Origin: Nitrosomonas sp.
GTDB lineage: Bacteria; Pseudomonadota; Gammaproteobacteria; Burkholderiales; Nitrosomonadaceae
DNA: 32,630 bases
Assembly (NCBI GenBank): GCA_021582535.1
Contig: CP091134.1
Location: 1,968,560 to 2,001,189, forward strand
Reading direction: 5' to 3'
Every line of letters begins with the position of its first letter. Position 1 is the stretch's first letter. The notes under the pieces were generated by a model, which did not search any database, was not told where the DNA came from, and worked only from the letters and a program-made list of their open reading frames with translations. Of the stretch, positions 17,383 through 24,474 are shown piece by piece. The translations under genes and the position numbers were made by a program.

Positions 17383-17408
17383 ATTTACAATAAATAGGGA
17401 TTGTAAAT
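17383..17408. repeat. 9-bp inverted repeat downstream of the small membrane protein
   Basis: ATTTACAAT and ATTGTAAAT flank an 8-base centre. There is no adjacent T run, so it could be a 3' mRNA-stabilising hairpin or a protein site rather than a terminator. Confidence 0.4.
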
Positions 17409-17484
17409 ATTTTAAGATGAGGCAAAATTACGGTTTAAATCAAAATATAATTGAAAATCTGTAAATTGAAATTACTATAAAAAC

Positions 17485-17706
17485 TTAATTTCTGTTCAAA
17501 GATGTTTCATACTCATTGACGTATTTCTTTTTGCTTGCCGACTTTCCAAATTTTAAAGCGATCACGATATAAGCGACAAAAAAGGCTAATCCCAGTTGAC
17601 CATCGGTAATAATCCAGTTAAAGATATACTGGGTTAGTTCAAACATCGATAGCAGGCTAGCTCCTATAGCGATAATTGCAATAGTAAATATCTGTTTTGT
17701 TGACAT
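17485..17706 (-). CDS. Two-TM small membrane protein of unknown function
   Basis: Protein of 73 residues with two hydrophobic segments (about 6-22 and 37-54) joined by a short loop with NWIITDGQLG, and a basic-polar C-terminal tail (KSASKKKY...). I do not recognise the family. The ATG is preceded by AAGGAAAT about 5 bases upstream, a good ribosome binding site, which supports a real gene. It lies 117 bp after usp on the same strand, downstream of the SulP transporter, so a link to that membrane function is possible. The strong terminator at 17143-17170 lies 315 bp further on. Confidence 0.6.
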   Translation of the reverse strand: MSTKQIFTIAIIAIGASLLSMFELTQYIFNWIITDGQLGLAFFVAYIVIALKFGKSASKKKYVNEYETSLNRN

Positions 17707-17823
17707 GATAATTTCCTTAGTATTAAAAATAATTGTTTAGAAGATTCTGCACTTACCTAATCGACTCTCGTTAGACACGCTACTTACCACTCCAAAATAA
17801 ACATACAGATTTAATTTCCTGCT

Positions 17824-18228
17824 TTATTTTGAGCGAACCAATAATATTGAAGAGTCAACTTTAGCAACCAACTGTTCGGCTACAGAACCTACGTAGAAAC
17901 GTTCCAATCCACGACGATTGGATGTTCCCACTACGATCAAATCCGCTTTCCAGTCATAAACAGCGGCAGCAATAGCATCAGCGATACCATTTAATCCATA
18001 TTCAGCTTCGGCATTGAGGAGGCGGATTTCGACACTTAAAACATTAGTATCGGATTTAGCTTTCTCAAGAATTTCATTGCCTTTGTTCTTATCGGTGTCA
18101 TTTTCACCACCGATGCAATGAACAATGCACAAAGTTGCGTTATAAGTGTTAGCAATATTGACCCCTTCCGCTAACGCTTGCTGAGCTATCTCACTGCCGT
18201 CGACTGCCACCATTATTCTTTTGTACAT
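17824..18228 (-). CDS. UspA-family universal stress protein
   Basis: Protein of 134 residues, one Usp domain. It opens MYKRIMVAVDGSEIAQQAL, the standard first strand and Asp/Ser turn, and ends with VVGTSNRRGLERFYVGSVAEQL. The ATP-binding pattern in Usp proteins is G-x2-G-x9-G-S/T. Here the second glycine is Asn (GTSN) while the later GS is kept, so nucleotide binding may be altered. Usp proteins are cytosolic and often sit next to transporters they regulate. Here it follows the SulP gene and a 35-codon ORF on the same strand. The ATG has AAGAG 8 bases upstream. Confidence 0.88.
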   Translation of the reverse strand: MYKRIMVAVDGSEIAQQALAEGVNIANTYNATLCIVHCIGGENDTDKNKGNEILEKAKSDTNVLSVEIRLLNAEAEYGLNGIADAIAAAVYDWKADLIVVGTSNRRGLERFYVGSVAEQLVAKVDSSILLVRSK

Positions 18229-18304
18229 ACACTATTCTCTTAATGAATTCCTATTGGGTTTGCTAACCAAAAAGTAATACTTTTAGTTTTTAAACACCAT
18301 CGGA

Positions 18305-18412
18305 TTACGACAAGTTATGTGACGGCAATTTGTCTTGCAGATTATTGCTGTTGATTTTTTTCAAATAAACAAAATATTGTTTAATTGCAGAGACTAATAA
18401 TTTTTTAAACAT
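18305..18412 (-). CDS. Candidate 35-residue small protein between sulP and usp
   Basis: A short frame missed by normal gene callers. The ATG at 18412 is preceded by AAGGAG at 8 bases, one of the best Shine-Dalgarno sequences in this region, and the frame runs 35 codons to TAA. It starts MFKKLLVSAIKQYFVYLKKI, a basic and hydrophobic helix that could lie on the membrane, then a polar tail ending SHNLS. It lies in the 289-bp gap between sulP and usp on the same strand. Function is unknown. The start signal is visible; translation is inference. Confidence 0.5.
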   Translation of the reverse strand: MFKKLLVSAIKQYFVYLKKINSNNLQDKLPSHNLS

Positions 18413-18477
18413 GACAAATTCTCCTTAATGTATTTCAATACGTTTTTACGGTAATGCTTTGATTCTTCTACTTACAA

Positions 18478-18495
18478 ATCACTAACAGTTTACGA
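18478..18495. repeat. 18-bp inverted repeat, copy downstream of sulP
   Basis: ATCACTAACAGTTTACGA on the plus strand, 22 bp past the sulP stop codon. It is the exact reverse complement of 19871-19888. The bases just outside the 18 do not match, so the repeat is sharply bounded. Confidence 0.85.
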
Positions 18496-18517
18496 AAAAC
18501 CATACCATCCAACATGC

Positions 18518-19855
18518 TTACTGCAAATTGCTATTATCTTTTCTCAGATTATCGAAATAACGTTTGATAACTGATTTTCCAGGCATATTCTCGTGTTTGG
18601 TATAAACCAAATAGTGAACAACACCATGGATCAGCATTGCAACCAACAGGCCTTCAAAAATACCTACCTTATAAACCAAGCCCGCTGTCAAGAACGCCAA
18701 TATCAGCGCATAAGGACCATAATGTGTAACGTGTACCAACCCGGCAATCATCTTATAACCGGTGAACAACATGATGGCCGCCAAAGCAAATTTCGGTAAA
18801 TAGTCAAGGTAATGCGTATTAAACGTAAAGAAGCACACCACGGAACCAATAACCAAGACCGAGAATTTGGTCATCGCGCCAGCAAGCTTATTGGTCGTAC
18901 TCTTAGCCAGACCATCCAAATTCGTCATACCACCGAAGAAACTCGAACCTAAATTAGCAATCCAGATTGCAAGCAAGCTATTGTTACTATTGGTTTTACG
19001 TTTTAATGGATCAATTTTCTCAATGGCCGCATTACTCATTACCTGTTCAATCACATCCACGATTGCCAGCATGGCGCAGAAAAATATCATGTAAGCCAAC
19101 ATCAAAACTGTTGTATCTTCACTTGGTAATGGCAATTTCAATTGCAGCTCAATATCTTCTACCGAAATCATAGGAACAGACATAAACTGCGCCAGGATCA
19201 CACCACCGATAATGATCGCAAAATATGGAACCGCCGGTTGTGTATCTTTAAACTTAGCAAACAAGAGTAAAAATAGACCGAGACCGCCCGCTGAAATAGC
19301 TGCCATCTGAATGCGCGCTTCATTCCAGAAATCTTCCGTCACCAATTCCGCAGGTATTTCGTAGGTAAATTCCGAGAACTTCAGCAAAATCTTCAATCCA
19401 ACGCCAGCCAGCAATCCTTCAACCAGATATACCGGAACTGCAACCAGCAAATAACGTTGCCAATTAAACTTCCAAATAATGGCCTGTATAATGGCGGTCA
19501 TACAAATACAAAATGCCATATTCTGAATACCAAAAGCAGCCACACCCATCGCCAAGACTGGAGCCAATCCGGCCGCAATACCCGGTGATCCAATAAAATT
19601 GCCCGGCTTAAACCAGGCATTTATCCATCCGATCAAGGAAGCAAAAGCTACTGTAGCCAAGCCTACTTTGATTGGATAATTCGACATAATCGCAATACCA
19701 ATCGTTAGTGGAATCGCCATTGCGCCTGTGATTAAACCCGCCGCAGTATCACGAAAAAAATACTGCGACTGAAAAGCAGCTGATCCCTCTTTTTTAACAG
19801 TCTCTGCTGTCTTTTGCTGCGAGACTATCGATTCGTCATCTGACCGTGTTGCCAT
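18518..19855 (-). CDS. SulP-family anion transporter without STAS domain
   Basis: Protein of 445 residues, about 10-12 membrane spans, of the SLC26/SulP transport core. Marks are the opening FFRDTAAGLITGAMAIPLTIGIA, the PGNFIGSPGIAAGLAPVL stretch, and the GGMTNLDGLAKSTTN and LDYLPKFALAAIMLFTGYK regions before the last spans. SulP proteins usually end in a cytosolic STAS domain; here only a tail of about 30 residues follows the last span, so STAS is missing. Substrates in the family include sulfate, bicarbonate and other anions. In an autotroph with cbbQO a bicarbonate role is tempting but unproven. GAGAGAGG precedes the ATG. An 18-bp inverted repeat brackets the gene. Confidence 0.85.
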   Translation of the reverse strand: MATRSDDESIVSQQKTAETVKKEGSAAFQSQYFFRDTAAGLITGAMAIPLTIGIAIMSNYPIKVGLATVAFASLIGWINAWFKPGNFIGSPGIAAGLAPVLAMGVAAFGIQNMAFCICMTAIIQAIIWKFNWQRYLLVAVPVYLVEGLLAGVGLKILLKFSEFTYEIPAELVTEDFWNEARIQMAAISAGGLGLFLLLFAKFKDTQPAVPYFAIIIGGVILAQFMSVPMISVEDIELQLKLPLPSEDTTVLMLAYMIFFCAMLAIVDVIEQVMSNAAIEKIDPLKRKTNSNNSLLAIWIANLGSSFFGGMTNLDGLAKSTTNKLAGAMTKFSVLVIGSVVCFFTFNTHYLDYLPKFALAAIMLFTGYKMIAGLVHVTHYGPYALILAFLTAGLVYKVGIFEGLLVAMLIHGVVHYLVYTKHENMPGKSVIKRYFDNLRKDNSNLQ

Positions 19856-19870
19856 AAAAATACCTCTCTC

Positions 19871-19888
19871 TCGTAAACTGTTAGTGAT
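19871..19888. repeat. 18-bp inverted repeat, copy upstream of sulP
   Basis: TCGTAAACTGTTAGTGAT on the plus strand, ending 15 bp before the sulP ATG and touching its Shine-Dalgarno sequence. It is the perfect reverse complement of 18478-18495, 1.4 kb away. Confidence 0.85.
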
Positions 19889-20220
19889 AAACTTTATAAA
19901 ATCTTTTTGTTCAACTAAAAGTAAATTTAATCTTCATAGTCAAACAGCTTGTTGAAGAATTTTTCGTCGTTGAAATAAACCGGCATCCTGCGATCCGTCA
20001 TTTTTCTGCAACGTATACTTCCAAGATCACAAAACTTCTTTATCTCAGCTTTCGAGATAGCGATTCTTCAAAAAAATAAGCTTAGGTAAATCGTATCGCG
20101 TCGGGATTGCCTTGTATATTAGTAAAACCATTATTATTTAATGGGCAAAAATGCCAATCATTGCAGACAAATTCATTACTATTCACTAGCAAATAGATTG
20201 CGTGTTTAAAGACAAAAGAC

Positions 20221-20245
20221 TTACTTAGATTAAGTAAATTACTTA
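20221..20245. promoter_or_regulatory. Heptamer cluster TTACTTA / TAAGTAA, candidate operator
   Basis: TTACTTA (20221-20227), GAT, TAAGTAA (20231-20237), A, TTACTTA (20239-20245). The first two form a perfect 7-3-7 inverted repeat and the third copy repeats the first. It lies 366 bp or more upstream of sulP, far for a simple operator. Confidence 0.3.
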
Positions 20246-20672
20246 CATAAAATAAGCAAAAACCTTAGGTTTTTTCTAATTTAATTTCCGGAAAAATTCA
20301 CTTAAGATAGTTTAATGTTGTAATTTATTTTAATAAATTCATATAACTACATGATGCCAAGAAATCAAATCGATTAAAGCTCAGTAAAGCTTATTTTCAA
20401 TGACCAGAATGGACATAAGAAAAGAGATCGGTTGCTGAACTGCTGATGGATAGCTAAAACAAACAGAGGTAAAAATAGTGATAAGAAATCGCTATGGACA
20501 AAATGGAGGTAAGTGACACCACATTTTACTTATATCGTTCTAAGTATCCGCTTGATATACGGATTAGACTGCAAGTTATTGAAAAATTATAATAATACAG
20601 AAATAATCGTAGATTGAATCAATTTCTGGTATCGGAGCGAGGCTGCGAAGTAATAGCAAAAACCGCGCTCCG

Positions 20673-22127
20673 CTACATCAATATCACATCATACTGCTCT
20701 TGCGTATACGATTCCTCGACCTGCAAGCTGATCGGTTTTGCAATAAAATCACCCAGTTGAGCTAAGCTTTGCGACTCTTCATCCAAGAACAAATCGATGA
20801 CTTGCTGTGATGCCAGAATACGGAATTCATTGGCTTCAAACTGTCTGGCTTCGCGCAGCAGTTCGCGCAATATTTCGTAACAAATGGTTTGCGCAGTTCT
20901 GATTTCCCCTCGCCCCTGACAAGTCGGACAGGTTTCACATAACACGTGCGCAAGACTTTCCCGGGTACGCTTGCGTGTCATTTCAACCAACCCCAGCGCA
21001 CTGAATCCATTGACGGTTATGCGCGTGCGATCCTTGGACAACGCCTTATTGAATTCCGCCAGGACAGCCTGTTTATGTTCCTCGGAATCCATATCGATGA
21101 AATCGATAATGATAATGCCACCGAGATTGCGCAGACGCAGCTGTCTGGCAATGACCTGAGCGGCTTCCAGGTTGGTTTTGAAAATAGTGTCATCAAAATT
21201 GCGTACACCGATGAATCCGCCGGTATTGACGTCCATTGTGGTCAGTGCCTCGGTCTGATCGATGATCAGATATCCACCGGACTTTAGATTGACACGTTTG
21301 GCCAACGACTTCTCAATTTCCTCTTCCACACCGTACAAATCGAATAGCGGGCGATCTCCCGTATACAGTACGATGCGTTCGGCGATGTAGATCATGTAAT
21401 TGTGCGCGAAGCGGATCAGCCGTTGATAATTCTCCCGCGAATCGACGAAAATCCGGGTGGAATCTTCATCCACAAAATCGCGCAATACCCGATGGCTAAG
21501 ATCCAGATCCTGATAAAGTAAAACAGGCGCCGCGATCGTTACCGACTTCTGTTGAATGTCGCGCCATAAGCGGTGCAGATACTCCAGATCGGCACGCAAA
21601 TCAGCCTCGTCAGCGGTTTCCGCCATGGTACGGATAATATATCCGCCTTTTTCTTCCGCCGGTAAAATCTGCTGTAACTTTTCGCGCAACAACTCCCGTT
21701 CGCTATCGTCTTCAATACGCTGAGAAATACCGATATGAGATTCCTGCGGCAGGTATACCAGCAAACGGCCCGCCAGGCTTATTTGCGTGGACAACCGCGC
21801 ACCTTTGGTGCTAATCGCGTCCTTGATCACCTGCACCAGGATGCTGTTCCCTTCATATAACAGTTTTTCAATGGGCTTAGCCGCATCGCCTTCCGGATTG
21901 GAATCGCGGATATCCGCCACATGTAAAAATGCAGCGCGATCCAAACCGATATCGACAAAAGCCGACTGCATCCCCGGCAAAACGCGGCTGACACGGCCAT
22001 TATAGATATTCCCGACAATGCCCCGGCCGCTCGTCCGTTCAATGTGAAGCTCTTGCGTTACACCCTGCTCCAATATGGCTACCCGGGTTTCTTGCGGCGT
22101 GATATTAACAAGAATCTCATTGCTCAT
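20673..22127 (-). CDS. rng: Ribonuclease G
   Basis: The ATG at 22127 gives 484 residues (E. coli RNase G 489); an in-frame TTG two codons upstream is not needed. The N-terminal S1-like RNA-binding fold includes GNIYNGRVSRVLPGMQSAFVDIG and the sensor region follows. The catalytic DNase-I-like domain carries the metal-binding aspartates in TTMDVNTGG (D299) and IIIIDFIDM (D342). The zinc-link cysteines are C400 and C403 in CETCPTCQGRG. It lacks the long RNase E tail. It matures the 5' end of 16S rRNA and takes part in mRNA decay. It is the last gene of the nadD-rsfS-rlmH-maf-rng order, 79 bp after maf. Confidence 0.94.
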   Translation of the reverse strand: MSNEILVNITPQETRVAILEQGVTQELHIERTSGRGIVGNIYNGRVSRVLPGMQSAFVDIGLDRAAFLHVADIRDSNPEGDAAKPIEKLLYEGNSILVQVIKDAISTKGARLSTQISLAGRLLVYLPQESHIGISQRIEDDSERELLREKLQQILPAEEKGGYIIRTMAETADEADLRADLEYLHRLWRDIQQKSVTIAAPVLLYQDLDLSHRVLRDFVDEDSTRIFVDSRENYQRLIRFAHNYMIYIAERIVLYTGDRPLFDLYGVEEEIEKSLAKRVNLKSGGYLIIDQTEALTTMDVNTGGFIGVRNFDDTIFKTNLEAAQVIARQLRLRNLGGIIIIDFIDMDSEEHKQAVLAEFNKALSKDRTRITVNGFSALGLVEMTRKRTRESLAHVLCETCPTCQGRGEIRTAQTICYEILRELLREARQFEANEFRILASQQVIDLFLDEESQSLAQLGDFIAKPISLQVEESYTQEQYDVILM

Positions 22128-22206
22128 AGTCAATACAATTAGTTCTCAAATAAATCAAGAATTGGCGGTAACGATTAATCAGACTTAAGATCGCGCTACA
22201 ACAATC

Positions 22207-22827
22207 TTATTGGAAAATTTCTATACCGGCTTCTGCCAGCAGCTGCGCTGTTTCATAGAGCGGCAGCCCCATAATGCCGCTATAGCTGCCGGACATCTCG
22301 GCAATAAAGGCGGCCGCCATACCTTGAATGGCATATGACCCCGCTTTATCCAGCGCATTATTATTCACTAAATAACTACGAATCTCCCGTTCGCTGATTT
22401 CACGAAATCGTACCGTTGACGCCGACAACCGCATTTGCACGTCATCCTTCACGCCGACACCGATTGCCGTCAGAACCTGGTGCGTGCGGCCTGACAAGAT
22501 TTTCAGCATTTCTTCGGCATGTGCATTGTCTTTCGGTTTCCCGAGAATGCATCCATCAATCGTCACAATGGTATCGGCCACCAATACCGGCAGGACCGGC
22601 AAATGGCGTTGCATAATCCGCTTCCAGCCGGCATTCGCTTTGGCCCGCGCCACCCGGTAGATATAATCGGACGGAGCTTCGTCCACCAGCGGCTGCTCAT
22701 CGATATCGATGACACGCCCTAGTGTTTCACGCATCATCAGTAAATTGAATTTCACCCCAATCTGCCTTAACAATTCACGTCTTCTGGGGCTTCTTGATGC
22801 AAGATATATTTGGTTTTCGGAGAGCAT
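22207..22827 (-). CDS. maf: Maf-family nucleoside triphosphate pyrophosphatase (YhdE-like)
   Basis: Protein of 206 residues. It opens MLSENQIYLASRSPRRRELLRQIGV, the Maf signature with the SRSPRR phosphate loop. The catalytic aspartate is D85 in VADTIVTIDG. The late motif LDKAGSYAIQG and SGSYSGIMGLPLYE match the YhdE/MafA branch, which hydrolyses dTTP, UTP and modified forms to the monophosphate. Its place next to rng and rlmH is the conserved proteobacterial arrangement. A 110-bp AT-rich gap to rlmH, with the palindrome AGTACGTACT (22909-22918), may hold a separate promoter. Confidence 0.93.
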   Translation of the reverse strand: MLSENQIYLASRSPRRRELLRQIGVKFNLLMMRETLGRVIDIDEQPLVDEAPSDYIYRVARAKANAGWKRIMQRHLPVLPVLVADTIVTIDGCILGKPKDNAHAEEMLKILSGRTHQVLTAIGVGVKDDVQMRLSASTVRFREISEREIRSYLVNNNALDKAGSYAIQGMAAAFIAEMSGSYSGIMGLPLYETAQLLAEAGIEIFQ

Positions 22828-22937
22828 TGCGGTTAATCGTTATAAATTGGACACATCAGATTGGTAGTATTAATTCACTCATCGTATCTTACTATGCAAA
22901 TAAAAAGCAGTACGTACTTACATTTCTTTAGTCTTAT

Positions 22938-23408
22938 TCAAGTTCGATGATAAGGGTGATTTCTGTTAATCGACACAGCGCGATAGATCTGTTCCGCCAG
23001 TAACACACGAGCCAGACCATGCGGTAACGTAAACTTCGACAATGCCATCAGTTCATGCGCGGTTCGCTTGATATCACCATGCAATCCATCAGCGCCACCA
23101 ATGACGAATGCAATGGCTTCACCTGCTGCCATCCATGTGTTGATCACATCGGCGAATTGCACCGTTGTCCATTGCTGACCCCGTTCATCGAGCGCCACAA
23201 TGTGGCAGTTCGGCGGTAAAACGGCTCGAATCCGCTGGGCTTCCGCTTGCAGAAGCTGTTCGAGCGGTTTTCCGCCACCCCGCTTTTCCGGCTTAATCTC
23301 AATTAAATTGACGTTAATTTCATGCGACAAGCGTTTGGCATATTCGGCATAACCTGCTTCTACCCAATCCGGCATTTTGTTTCCAACCGCGAGTATAAAA
23401 AATTTCAT
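22938..23408 (-). CDS. rlmH: RlmH, 23S rRNA pseudouridine-1915 N3-methyltransferase
   Basis: Protein of 156 residues, the normal size. SPOUT-class marks are [16 protein letters not shown] at the start, the SAM-binding knot with [11 protein letters not shown], and the C-terminus [16 protein letters not shown] ending NRNHPYHRT, which is nearly invariant in RlmH. It uses S-adenosylmethionine to methylate pseudouridine 1915 in helix 69 on assembled 70S ribosomes. It begins 35 bp after the rsfS stop, in the conserved pair rsfS-rlmH. Confidence 0.96.
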   Translation of the reverse strand: MKFFILAVGNKMPDWVEAGYAEYAKRLSHEINVNLIEIKPEKRGGGKPLEQLLQAEAQRIRAVLPPNCHIVALDERGQQWTTVQFADVINTWMAAGEAIAFVIGGADGLHGDIKRTAHELMALSKFTLPHGLARVLLAEQIYRAVSINRNHPYHRT

Positions 23409-23443
23409 GACTCGAAGAAATCGATTGATCGTTCTTTAGCGCG

Positions 23444-23770
23444 TTAATTCCGCTCCGACCATAGCGCTTTCAGATTGTAATATTCGCGCACAGCGGGCAG
23501 CATGATATGCACAATCACATCACCCAAATCAACAAGCAACCACTCCCCTGTCTGCTCCCCTTCCATGCTGTAAACCTTTCCCCCGGCGGCTTTAACTTTT
23601 TCTTGCACATTATTGGCCAGCGCTTTGGTCTGACGGGTCGAATCGGCACTGGCGATAATGATATATCCAAACATCGAAGTGATTTTGGATACATTGATCA
23701 CATCAATATCGTGTGCTTTGATTTCCTCCAAGGCATCGACAATGACAGGTACCAGTTTTTCTGAATTCAT
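23444..23770 (-). CDS. rsfS: RsfS, ribosomal silencing factor
   Basis: Protein of 108 residues of the RsfS/Iojap family. Typical stretches are DVINVSKITSMFGYIIIASADSTRQTKALA and GEWLLVDLGDVIVHIMLPAVREYYNLKALW. It binds ribosomal protein uL14 and blocks subunit joining when nutrients are short. The ATG overlaps the nadD stop by 4 bases (ATGA), so translation is coupled to NAD synthesis gene nadD. Confidence 0.96.
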   Translation of the reverse strand: MNSEKLVPVIVDALEEIKAHDIDVINVSKITSMFGYIIIASADSTRQTKALANNVQEKVKAAGGKVYSMEGEQTGEWLLVDLGDVIVHIMLPAVREYYNLKALWSERN

Positions 23771-24444
23771 AGGTTCCCAGTGTATAAGCGATTGAATTTA
23801 ATATACTCAGCAACGTTCTCGGGCAGCAGGTAGCGTATGCTTTTCCCGGCGCTGATCAACAGCCGTATTTGTGAAGCCGATATTTCCAGCAGCGATGTTT
23901 GCGCCATATAAATAAAACCGCAGGATTGCAATTCCAGGTCGCTGACATCGGTGACACAACGGGAAGACAATACCTTCCGCACTTCGCCGGGCAAATTCCG
24001 ATCTTCCTTGACGGCAACAAACCCTGGCCGGGTAACCACGATGAAATGACACAAATCGAACAACTCATGCCATTCAGACCATTGATTGATCTTAGCAAAG
24101 GCATCGATTCCCAATACGAAACAAAGCGCGGTGTTATCTCCCAACTCGCACCGGTACTCCCGCAACGATTGCACCGTTGTGCTGACTCCGGGACGGTTGA
24201 TCTCCCGCTCATCGAGCGAAAACCGGTTGTTATCCTGAATGGCCAGCCGCACCATGGCCGTGCGATGCCCTCTCGACGCCGTGGGCGCAGCACGTAACCG
24301 GGGAGCGCCCGAAGGAACAAAAATCATGCGCCTCAAACCGGCGATATCCAGCAGTTCTTCAGCGATGCGCAAATGTCCATAATGGATGGGATCAAATGTC
24401 CCGCCATAAATGCCAATCAGTGGAAACTTATCGGTAACAGCCAT
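23767..24444 (-). CDS. nadD: NadD, nicotinate-nucleotide adenylyltransferase
   Basis: Protein of 225 residues. The nucleotidyltransferase opening is GIYGGTFDPIHYGHLRIAEE with the HxGH box at H21-H24. The second motif is SASQIRLLISAGKSIRYLLPENVAEYI, the ISSTxIR-type ATP site near the C-terminus. It makes nicotinic acid adenine dinucleotide from nicotinate mononucleotide and ATP. It starts 30 bp after the aceF stop, so it may be partly read from the pyruvate dehydrogenase transcript, and it overlaps rsfS by 4 bp. Confidence 0.95.
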   Translation of the reverse strand: MAVTDKFPLIGIYGGTFDPIHYGHLRIAEELLDIAGLRRMIFVPSGAPRLRAAPTASRGHRTAMVRLAIQDNNRFSLDEREINRPGVSTTVQSLREYRCELGDNTALCFVLGIDAFAKINQWSEWHELFDLCHFIVVTRPGFVAVKEDRNLPGEVRKVLSSRCVTDVSDLELQSCGFIYMAQTSLLEISASQIRLLISAGKSIRYLLPENVAEYIKFNRLYTGNL

Positions 24445-24474
24445 GGTTATGAATAAAGAAATTAACGATACGGA

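Larger units (their letters stand above)
16950..17484. other. AT-rich intergenic region of 535 bp
   Basis: No convincing gene is seen. The stretch contains a weak hairpin just after the response regulator (AAATGCT-ATGA-AGCATTT, 16956-16973), a strong bidirectional terminator (17143-17170), two TCTTAAGA palindromes 15 bp apart (17340-17347 and 17355-17362) and a 9-bp inverted repeat (17383-17408). It separates convergent transcripts: the two-component operon from the left and the small membrane protein and usp from the right. Confidence 0.6.
19856..20672. other. AT-rich gene-poor region of 817 bp between rng and sulP
   Basis: No gene can be supported. It should hold the sulP promoter, but I cannot pick clear -35/-10 boxes. 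Visible structures are one arm of the 18-bp inverted repeat (19871-19888), a hairpin TATCTC-AGCTTTC-GAGATA near 20041-20059, three alternating TTACTTA/TAAGTAA heptamers (20221-20245) and AAAAACC-TTA-GGTTTTT near 20257-20273, which looks like a weak terminator. Just past the rng stop is CGGAGCG...CGCTCCG with a long loop and no T run. Confidence 0.5.

Noticed and set aside
20494-20592. Plus-strand ORF of 32 codons (MDKMEVSDTTFYLYRS...)
   Set aside because: No ribosome binding site before either ATG, no recognisable family, and it lies in AT-rich spacer where such frames arise by chance.
20633-20672. Intrinsic terminator after rng (CGGAGCG...CGCTCCG)
   Set aside because: The loop is about 25 bases and there is no T run after the stem on the transcribed strand.
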